A stretch of DNA of 57,565 nucleotides from JALXDT01 sp964634755. Its GTDB lineage: Bacteria > Acidobacteriota > Aminicenantia > JAMOAD01. Shown in pieces: positions 51,668 to 57,565 of the stretch. Every line of letters begins with the position of its first letter. Positions within the stretch are counted from its first letter, which is position 1. A model generated the notes under the pieces. It was not told the origin of the DNA. It searched no databases and saw nothing but the letters and a program-made list of their open reading frames with translations. The stretch is taken from assembly GCA_964634755.1 (NCBI GenBank), contig CAZWJH010000005.1, forward strand, positions 1 to 57,565, read 5' to 3'. The position numbers and the translations under genes are program-made.

Positions 51668-52432
51668 ATGCTTCAAGTGAAGAAGTTGACAAAAAAATTC
51701 GGGCATTATCCTGCTGTTGATAGGGTTAATTTTACTATTGAAAAGGGAGAGATTGTCGGTTATTTGGGGCCCAATGGGGCCGGAAAATCAACCACAATAA
51801 AGATGCTATCCGGCTTGCTTGAACCAACTGAGGGTGAAATTTTTTATAATGACAAAAATATTTACGATGATTTGATTTCATACAAAGGGAAATTGGGCTA
51901 TGTCCCGGAAGAAAGCGAAATCTACCCGCATCTTAGCGGTTTTGAGTATTTGCAGATGGTAGGGAGACTCAGAGGTCTGGAAGAGAATATTATAACAGAA
52001 AAAGCCGAACAGCTTTTAGAGCTCTTTAAACTTTACGGGAGTATGCACTTTTACATATCATTATATTCTAAGGGGATGAGGCAAAAAATACTGATTATCG
52101 CCGCACTTTTGCACAATCCGGAAATTCTTTTGCTTGATGAGCCATTGTCCGGTCTTGATATTGCGACTGTTTTAGTGTTTAAGGATGTTTTAAAAAAACT
52201 TGCCGGTGCCGGGAAAATGATACTTTACAGTTCCCATATTCTTGAGGTTGTGGAGAATTTGTGTGATAGGGTTATAATAATTCACAAGGGTAAAATACTT
52301 GCTGATGATTCTGTTAAAAATCTAAAAGAGTTGAGCAAAAAACCATCTCTGGAAGAAGTTTTCAGCAATCTTGTTTTAAAGGAAGATACTGAGAGGATTG
52401 CAGATGAAATGTTCAAAACAATAGTGGGGTAG
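51668..52432 (+). CDS. ABC transporter ATP-binding protein (ABC-2 export type)
   Basis: A 254-residue ATPase. Walker A GPNGAGKSTT, signature YSKGMRQK in the place of LSGGQ, Walker B ILLLDEPLSGLD and the H-loop SSHILE. This signature variant is typical of ABC-2 (NatA/CcmA-like) exporters. The TAG overlaps the GTG start of the permease gene. Cargo unknown. Confidence 0.9.
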   Translation: MLQVKKLTKKFGHYPAVDRVNFTIEKGEIVGYLGPNGAGKSTTIKMLSGLLEPTEGEIFYNDKNIYDDLISYKGKLGYVPEESEIYPHLSGFEYLQMVGRLRGLEENIITEKAEQLLELFKLYGSMHFYISLYSKGMRQKILIIAALLHNPEILLLDEPLSGLDIATVLVFKDVLKKLAGAGKMILYSSHILEVVENLCDRVIIIHKGKILADDSVKNLKELSKKPSLEEVFSNLVLKEDTERIADEMFKTIVG

Positions 52433-54141
52433 TGAGGAAAAGAATAGAGGAAGTTATCAAAAGGGTAAAGATTCTTGTAAATCTTTTTTTTCTTAGATTC
52501 TTTAGAAATGAGAATATGCCCTTTGAAAATGAAGCTGAAGCAAAATTTATCTTTATCTTAGTTTTATTTTCCGTATTAAGTCTTTTTTTCTCTTTTAATC
52601 TTTTGTTTAAATATGTTTTTGTTCCGGAAAACGGAAACTCATGGCAGGAAAAGTCTCAAATTATTTTAATTTTTATGCTTGTAATAGGCTTTATCACAGT
52701 ACTTGAGTGGGATGTGCTTTTGCCGGACAAAAGTGATTTTTATGTTTTAGGTCCATTACCGCTTGGTAAAGGTATAATACTTTCTTCAAAATTTATTAGC
52801 TTTTTATCCTTTGTGGGGCTTTTTGCTTTTACAACCAATTTTTTATCAGCTCTTTTTTTCCCTGTTTTCTTAGCTGCATTTTACTCCCACACTTCTCCGT
52901 TTTTCTTTATCCTTTTTAGTATTGTTCATTTAATCATTTCATTTCTTGCAAATATTTTCACATTCTTTTTCTTTCTATTTATAAGCAATCTCCTTTTTAT
53001 TTTATTCCCATTTAATTTTTTTAAAAAGGTTTCTTCAATGGTTAGAGGGTTGGTTATGATAGCCATTCTTTCAATCTATGCATTTCTTCCTAAGCTTTAT
53101 TCTTTTTTACCGGAGATGGTGGATAGGGGAGATAAAAGAATTTTTTATTTTCCTCATCTCTGGTTTACAGGATTTTATGAAAATCTTCTGGGTAGAAGTA
53201 ATGATTTGACAGTTAAAATGAGTAAGCTTTCTATTCTCTCTGTGACTGTCATCCTTTTTCTTTCTTTTGTAACTTATGGAATTGCTTTTTACAAAAATAC
53301 CAGATCAGTTTCTAAGAGTAGTGAAGGTTCTTCTTTTTCAAAAAAACATCCTTCATGCGCCATTTCCCGTATTTTTTATAATCTTCTCTTTAGATCTCAA
53401 CCTGAAAGAGCGATTTTCTATTTTCTGAAAAAGACTTTAAAAAGAAGTGAAAAACACAGAGTTAAGTTATACAGTTTTCTGGCAGTATCAATCGGAATAA
53501 TTATCTCAAAATATCTTACGGAGCAAAATCTATTAAAAAATGTTTCGAATTTCAAAGAATGGAGTAAGGTAATATATTCAGCGCCTTTTATAGTTTGGTT
53601 TTTTTATATGGCGGGGTTGAGATCCCTTGCAAATAATCCGTATAATCCTTCGGCCAACTGGATTTTCAAAATTACAGAAAGAAAAGATAAGGGAATTTAT
53701 CGTCGTGCAATTCATAAGTTTAATATTTTACAAAATATTATCCCCATCAGTTTGTTCTTGCTTTTGTTTTATTTATTCGTATGGGATATTGAAAAATCTC
53801 TGATAATCACTTTTTTCTCTTTTTTTGTAGCTTTTTTCATAGAAGAAATACTTTTTTTTAATATTAAAAAAATACCTTATACATGCATATCACTTCCTGA
53901 TAAGGGAAATTTAAAAATGCTTTTCATCCCTTATTTTCTTCTTTTCCTTTTTTATACCCAGACAATGGGATATTTTTCTTATTGGTTTGTTGAATATCCG
54001 CATTATTTTAAAAATTTAATATTTATAGGTGTTGCTCTTCTGCTTCTCCTTTTTGTTTTTAAGAGAGTTTTTGAAACAAAAGACTTTTCTCTGGTGTTTG
54101 AAGAAGAGCCGGAACCTGAATTTTTGTCTCTTGAATTATAA
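52432..54141 (+). CDS. ABC-2 type permease, large polytopic membrane protein
   Basis: A 569-residue membrane protein with around twelve hydrophobic segments in two groups (about residues 35-290 and 345-560) separated by a basic cytoplasmic stretch (KTLKRSEKHR). It has no close family signature that I recognise; its role as permease follows from the ATPase gene that overlaps it. The length suggests a fused double permease. GTG start at 52432, no stop-start gap. Confidence 0.75.
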   Translation: MRKRIEEVIKRVKILVNLFFLRFFRNENMPFENEAEAKFIFILVLFSVLSLFFSFNLLFKYVFVPENGNSWQEKSQIILIFMLVIGFITVLEWDVLLPDKSDFYVLGPLPLGKGIILSSKFISFLSFVGLFAFTTNFLSALFFPVFLAAFYSHTSPFFFILFSIVHLIISFLANIFTFFFFLFISNLLFILFPFNFFKKVSSMVRGLVMIAILSIYAFLPKLYSFLPEMVDRGDKRIFYFPHLWFTGFYENLLGRSNDLTVKMSKLSILSVTVILFLSFVTYGIAFYKNTRSVSKSSEGSSFSKKHPSCAISRIFYNLLFRSQPERAIFYFLKKTLKRSEKHRVKLYSFLAVSIGIIISKYLTEQNLLKNVSNFKEWSKVIYSAPFIVWFFYMAGLRSLANNPYNPSANWIFKITERKDKGIYRRAIHKFNILQNIIPISLFLLLFYLFVWDIEKSLIITFFSFFVAFFIEEILFFNIKKIPYTCISLPDKGNLKMLFIPYFLLFLFYTQTMGYFSYWFVEYPHYFKNLIFIGVALLLLLFVFKRVFETKDFSLVFEEEPEPEFLSLEL

Positions 54142-54223
54142 TATTTTTTGACAAAAAACTTTTGTTTGAAAGCTTGTAAAAAATAATATATTATATGAAA
54201 TAAGTCAAGAAAAAGGAGGTAGT

Positions 54224-55465
54224 ATGAGAAAGAAAGCAAAGGTAATTTTTGTCTTGATTATGGGGCTTGCTTTAACTTTTAGTCTTTTTTCAAATGGTTT
54301 GAATCTTAACAGTGTAGGAACAAAAGCTGCGACAATGGGAGGCGCTTTTGTCGGATTGGCTGATGATTATAGTGCTGTATTCTGGAATCCTGCAGGTCTT
54401 ACTCAGATGAAAAGTCAGAATTTTGCTGTTTATGGCTCATTTATAATGCCTGAGGCTACCTATAAGTTTCCTCTCTTAGGCATTGATGCTAAAACCAAAA
54501 GCTCAACATATCCTGCCGGTGCTCTTGGCTATTTTAAGCCTATTTCAGAAAAATTGGTAGTGGGGTTTCTTGTTTATGTACCTTCAGGCTCGGGCGCTGA
54601 ATGGAATGGAGATGATCTTGTTAACCTTCCTGTTACCAAGGGGCATTCCTATGAGTGGAAATCAATGATTGGAATGGTGACCTTTTCTCCGGTAATTGCT
54701 TACAAAATTAATGATATGGTTTCTATTGGAGCTACCATAAATGTTGATTACGGTATGTTGGATTTTAATACTGCCGGGGTAGGCCAGTACTCAGAAGAGC
54801 TTACAGGTACAGGAATAGGTGCTACTTTTGGTCTTATGATTAAACCTTCCGATATGCTAAGTATTGGTTTGACTTATAAAACTCCGGTAAAAATAAGCGC
54901 AGAAGGAAAAGTTACCATGGAAGGAGCTCCTCTTTTAGGACTTCCCGGTCTAACTGCTTCTTCTACTGGTACAAGAGAAATTACCTGGCCGATGTGGGTT
55001 GGAGCAGGGGTTGCTTTGAAACCTATGAATAATCTGACAATAACAGCTGATATTCAATACACAAACTGGAAAAAATTGGATGAAATAGATATATCTTTTG
55101 ATAATCAATTGTGGAACTTACTTTTTGCTCAGATTTTCAAATTCCATTTGAATTGGGATAATACCATTCAGTACAGATTTGGATTTGAATACTTGCTTAA
55201 TGATTCTATTGCAATAAGAGGGGGATATTACCATGACCCTTCTCCTGCTCCTGCCGAGACTTTAAATATTCTTTTACCTGAAGTTACTTACAATGCTTTT
55301 ACTTTTGGGATTGGATACAAATCAGGAGGTCTGGAGTTAGACCTTGGGATTGAGTACCTAAAGGGACAGGAAGTAGAGTGTCCGTTGACATCAGAACTTG
55401 GAATGCCGGGCTATCACAATGTGAATATGATGGTTCCTAATTTCGCAATTTCTTACAGATTCTAA
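54224..55465 (+). CDS. outer-membrane OmpP1/FadL/TodX-family transporter
   Basis: A 413-residue beta-barrel protein. A signal peptide (1-~25) is followed by the family start NGLNLNSVGTKAATMGGAFVGLADDYSAVFWNPAGLTQ (described by its G-A-x-V-x-x-A-D-D and W-N-P-A-G elements). Alternating hydrophobic strands run to the terminal aromatic NFAISYRF, the outer-membrane insertion signal. The family moves long-chain fatty acids or aromatic hydrocarbons. It shows that the organism has an outer membrane. AAGGAGG precedes the ATG; a terminator follows. Confidence 0.92.
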   Translation: MRKKAKVIFVLIMGLALTFSLFSNGLNLNSVGTKAATMGGAFVGLADDYSAVFWNPAGLTQMKSQNFAVYGSFIMPEATYKFPLLGIDAKTKSSTYPAGALGYFKPISEKLVVGFLVYVPSGSGAEWNGDDLVNLPVTKGHSYEWKSMIGMVTFSPVIAYKINDMVSIGATINVDYGMLDFNTAGVGQYSEELTGTGIGATFGLMIKPSDMLSIGLTYKTPVKISAEGKVTMEGAPLLGLPGLTASSTGTREITWPMWVGAGVALKPMNNLTITADIQYTNWKKLDEIDISFDNQLWNLLFAQIFKFHLNWDNTIQYRFGFEYLLNDSIAIRGGYYHDPSPAPAETLNILLPEVTYNAFTFGIGYKSGGLELDLGIEYLKGQEVECPLTSELGMPGYHNVNMMVPNFAISYRF

Positions 55466-55485
55466 TATTTATTAATTTATATTGA

Positions 55486-55519
55486 AGAGGACAGGGCTTA
55501 AGCCCTGTCCTCTTTTTTT
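55486..55519 (+). terminator. rho-independent terminator after the porin gene
   Basis: AGAGGACAGGGCTT pairs perfectly with AAGCCCTGTCCTCT (55486-55513, 14 bp with no loop bases as drawn, so the central pairs must open), followed by seven T. Strong terminator, well placed 20 bases after the stop codon. Confidence 0.9.
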
Positions 55520-55590
55520 ATTTAATGAAAAATCCAAATATTGTTCTTGATTTATTATTAGTGTTTTATTATAATAACCTACTTTGTTGT

Positions 55591-55662
55591 GGCGGTGTAG
55601 CTCAGGGGTAGAGCAAGCGGCTCATATCCGCTGCGTCGGGGGTTCAAATCCCTCCATCGCCA
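55591..55662 (+). tRNA. tRNA-Met (anticodon CAU; Ile2 not excluded)
   Basis: 72 bases with a full cloverleaf. Acceptor GGCGGTG pairs with CATCGCC (one G-U), discriminator A. The anticodon arm AGCGG-CTCATAT-CCGCT gives CAU; the T arm is GGGGG-TTCAAAT-CCCTC. The acceptor and D-arm start resemble the elongator methionine tRNA of Bacillus rather than tRNA-Ile2, and it lacks initiator features. It lies 11 bases before tilS, whose product modifies tRNA-Ile(CAU). CCA is not encoded. Confidence 0.93.
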
Positions 55663-55673
55663 CTTTTTTCATT

Positions 55674-57017
55674 ATGATTAAAATTTTTCTAAAATTCAGA
55701 AATTTTGTGATTTCAAATAAATTAATAGAAGAAGGAGATAGTATTTTACTATCATTTTCCGGAGGGCCTGATTCCACAGCTCTTGCACTTCTTTTGAAAA
55801 AACTTCAAAAATACATTAACTTTGAGCTATCTCTCTTTTACTTGAATCATGGTTTAAGGGATGATAGTGATGAAGAGGAAAAAAAAGTCAAAGAGTTTGC
55901 GAACAGGTTTGAATTAAGACTTTTCTCAAGAAAAGTTGAGATAAAAGCTGGAAAAGCTAACATTGAGGAAATGGCAAGGGCAATAAGGTATGAAATATTA
56001 AAGGAAATAGCTGAAAAGCATGGATTTAACAAAATTGCCACAGCGCATAATTTAGATGATCAGATAGAGACTTTTTTAATCAGGCTTTTAAGAGGGAGTG
56101 GTTCAAAGGGATTATCCTCAATTCCAATTATAAGAGAAGGTTTTATAATAAGACCTCTTTTGGAGATAAGAAAAAGGGAGATTCTTGATTATCTTAAAAT
56201 GATGAGAATAGAATATGTTACTGATAAAACAAACTTTGATACAAAACTTTTAAGAAACAAAATAAGGCATAGTTTAATTCCACTTCTTGAAAATGAATAC
56301 AATCCTGCAATTGTTAAAATATTAAAAAATGAGATAGAAATTTTAAGAGAAAATGAAGGCTTTATAAAGGAAAAGGCAAAAGAAGTAAAGGGGGATATTA
56401 TAAAAGATAAAAAGCTCAATTTAAAAATATTGAAAAAAGAGCATCCTGCAATAAGGAGCTTTCTTATAAGAGAGTACATAAGAGAACTCAGAGGCTCTTT
56501 AAGAAAAATTACATACTCTCATGTAAAATCAATCTTGGAATTGAAAAAAGGGCAAAAAGTATTTATACCTGATCTTATTCTTATAAGGGAGTATGATTTT
56601 GTTTTGCCGTATATTCAGAAAAAAGTTAAGTATTATGAATACAAAGTGAAAAATGTACCTTTCAGATTAAACATTAAAGAGTTGGAAAAAACTTTTGAAT
56701 TTAGTATGGAAAAGAGTCTCGGGGAGTTTGATGATAAAACCCGTGCTTTTCTTGATTTTGATAAGATAAAGTTTCCGATTATCGTAAGAAAAAGAAAAAA
56801 AGGAGATAGGTATTCTCCTCTCGGGATGAAGGGAAAAACAAAAAAGATAAAGGATATTTTCAATGATATGAAAATAAGCAAAAGCGAAAGAGATTTTTCA
56901 CCTGTTTTTACTGATGCCGAAGGTGAAATACTTTGGGTGAAAGGATTAAGGATAAATGATAAATATAAAGTGGACGAAAGTACTGAAAATATTTTAAGAA
57001 TAGAGGAAATAGAATAA
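55674..57017 (+). CDS. tilS: tRNA(Ile)-lysidine synthase
   Basis: A 447-residue enzyme that attaches lysine to C34 of tRNA-Ile(CAU), changing its decoding from AUG to AUA. The PP-loop is S29-GGPDS34; LNHGLRDDSDEEE, ATAHNLDDQIETFLIRLLRGSG and the RNKIRHSLIPLL helix are diagnostic. The C-terminal TilS domain (FPIIVRKRKKGDRYSPLGMKGKTKKIKDIFNDMKIS) is complete. ATG 55674 is the start; the open frame runs further up only through the tRNA gene. Essential in most bacteria. Confidence 0.93.
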   Translation: MIKIFLKFRNFVISNKLIEEGDSILLSFSGGPDSTALALLLKKLQKYINFELSLFYLNHGLRDDSDEEEKKVKEFANRFELRLFSRKVEIKAGKANIEEMARAIRYEILKEIAEKHGFNKIATAHNLDDQIETFLIRLLRGSGSKGLSSIPIIREGFIIRPLLEIRKREILDYLKMMRIEYVTDKTNFDTKLLRNKIRHSLIPLLENEYNPAIVKILKNEIEILRENEGFIKEKAKEVKGDIIKDKKLNLKILKKEHPAIRSFLIREYIRELRGSLRKITYSHVKSILELKKGQKVFIPDLILIREYDFVLPYIQKKVKYYEYKVKNVPFRLNIKELEKTFEFSMEKSLGEFDDKTRAFLDFDKIKFPIIVRKRKKGDRYSPLGMKGKTKKIKDIFNDMKISKSERDFSPVFTDAEGEILWVKGLRINDKYKVDESTENILRIEEIE

Positions 57018-57055
57018 TCTGGCTAAAAAGCGTAAAGCCCGAAGATGTCCCAACT

Positions 57056-57195
57056 ATTATAAAGCTGAGCAGCAGAACAGCACCAAGCCGAGCAGCCATT
57101 TTAAAAGCATTGAGCTCTGAAGCCTCCAGAGCAGCCTCGCACCAAATTATGAAGCTGAGCAGCCGAGCAGCTGTTCTAGCCTCCGAGCTGATTTT
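57056..57195. repeat. CTGAGCAGC-rich dispersed repeat block
   Basis: Contains ATAAAGCTGAGCAGCAGAAC (from 57059) and ATGAAGCTGAGCAGCCGAGC (from about 57146). The first is shared with the left arm of the element at 6287-6477 (two mismatches in 23). The block is far more GC-rich than its surroundings and has no coding potential I can support. Confidence 0.5.
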
Positions 57196-57257
57196 GGTGA
57201 TTTGTGTCTCTGTTTTTTTACGAAATTAAAATATCAAATAATTAATAACAAATCACC

Positions 57258-57287
57258 TGTAGAGACCTTGCATGCAAGGTCTCTACA
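57258..57287. repeat. perfect 30-base palindrome of the GTAGAGAC...GTCTCTAC type
   Basis: TGTAGAGACCTTGCA (57258-57272) is followed directly by its reverse complement TGCAAGGTCTCTACA (57273-57287). A related but eroded copy, with TTGTAGA (57337-57343), the inner dyad GCCCAA-T-TTGGGC (57358-57369) and TCTCTACAA (57371-57379), lies 50 bases on. These look like REP-type palindromes with conserved ends and a variable middle. Confidence 0.75.
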
Positions 57288-57336
57288 CCGCTTATAACCA
57301 ATAAATGACAACAAATATAATAAAAAAACAAATTAT

Positions 57337-57379
57337 TTGTAGATACAACAAAAGACGCCCAATTTGGGCATCTCTACAA
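57337..57379. repeat. second, degenerate GTAGAGAC-type palindrome
   Basis: Ends TTGTAGATA and TCTCTACAA are reverse complements at 8 of 9 positions; inner GACGCCCAA (57354-57362) faces TTGGGCATC (57364-57372). About ten extra bases in the left arm (TACAACAAAA) break the symmetry, so it is a copy that has decayed or gained an insertion. Confidence 0.6.
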
Positions 57380-57565
57380 GGAATTGACGGCAAATTAAAA
57401 ACGAAAAAAGATCATTTGATATAATGATTTAATTGTAAGATTTTATTATATGAATAACGATAGGTTTGTTTTTATGACAAGACACTTTGGGCTCAGAAGC
57501 TGTGGGCTTCAGGCTTGTATCTTAATATATTAATATTTTTATTCATAAAAATATTTATTAATCAG

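Larger units (their letters stand above)
57018..57565. other. 548-base non-coding, repeat-rich end of the window
   Basis: No gene seen. In order: a GC-rich block of CTGAGCAGC-type repeats (57056-57195), a 30-base palindrome (57258-57287), a second decayed palindrome of the same family (57337-57379), and AT-rich sequence with a small dyad AAATATTTTTATT/AATAAAAATATTT-like near 57530-57560. The window stops in it. Confidence 0.6.

Noticed and set aside
54148..54189. promoter of the porin gene from TTGACA at 54148
   Set aside because: No -10 box at 16-18 bases; the TAATAT at 54184-54189 is too far, so I could not support a pair.
55584..55673. 30-codon N-terminal extension of tilS
   Set aside because: The extension is a translation of the tRNA gene; the PP-loop protein starts at ATG 55674.
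1..57565. CRISPR array, prophage or defence system
   Set aside because: No regularly spaced direct repeats, cas, integrase, capsid or restriction-modification genes were seen on either strand.

Overview
The window is AT-rich and almost fully coding bacterial chromosome, with about 51 protein genes and two tRNAs. It looks like a stretch of core genome from a low-GC, probably anaerobic, two-membrane bacterium. An OmpP1/FadL-type outer-membrane protein (54224-55465), several signal-peptide proteins and a peptidoglycan module argue for a diderm with a cell wall. A K+-dependent-type membrane pyrophosphatase, succinyl-CoA synthetase, a WtpA-type tungstate/molybdate binding protein and ferredoxin proteins fit an anaerobic lifestyle. 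I cannot assign a phylum from the sequence alone. There is no phage, insertion sequence with transposase, or CRISPR array.

Layout. 1-3.6 kb (+): sugar-nucleotide-type epimerase, DUF58 protein and a membrane protein with a decayed spermidine-synthase-like domain. 3.5-4.6 kb (-): wtpA behind a candidate Moco/Tuco riboswitch. 4.7-11.1 kb (+): amino-acid racemase, a thioredoxin-like protein, a MITE-like inverted-repeat element, then a very large MurJ-MurG-helical-repeat fusion coupled to MraY. This puts synthesis and flipping of lipid II into two polypeptides. 11.1-14.5 kb: an accessory-looking patch with an SPW membrane protein, two ArsR regulators with visible promoter/operator structure, a structured non-coding stretch, a cytoplasmic binding-protein-like gene and a dicluster ferredoxin. 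14.6-18.1 kb: DEAD-box helicase, YccF protein, RluD-family pseudouridine synthase, ICMT-like methyltransferase. 18.2-22.1 kb (+): tRNA-Leu, sucCD, polyprenyl diphosphate synthase, YycJ-like hydrolase. 22.1-27.4 kb (-): an overlapping operon PilZ-gltX-thiD-Lon-like protease. 27.5-38.6 kb (+): MscS channel, TPR protein, SlyD-like isomerase, ychF, thiL, nadC, nadB, a RelA/SpoT enzyme with a decayed hydrolase domain, htpG. 38.7-45.1 kb (-): C69 peptidase and the rocD-ribH-nusB-transglutaminase-sulfatase gene string. 45.2-51.5 kb (-): yceD-rpmF-plsX-fabG-acpP-fabF-hppA ending in a strong terminator. 51.7-57 kb (+): ABC-2 type exporter, FadL-like porin with terminator, tRNA(CAU) and tilS. 57.0-57.6 kb: non-coding, repeat-rich DNA.

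Functional themes are cell-wall lipid II supply, fatty-acid/phospholipid initiation, NAD and thiamine cofactor synthesis, stringent response and protein quality control (HtpG, Lon-like, SlyD). The most unusual items are the MurJ-MurG fusion, the riboswitch-controlled lone wtpA, the hydrolase-dead RSH protein, the ArsR-linked ferredoxin, and two families of dispersed inverted repeats.
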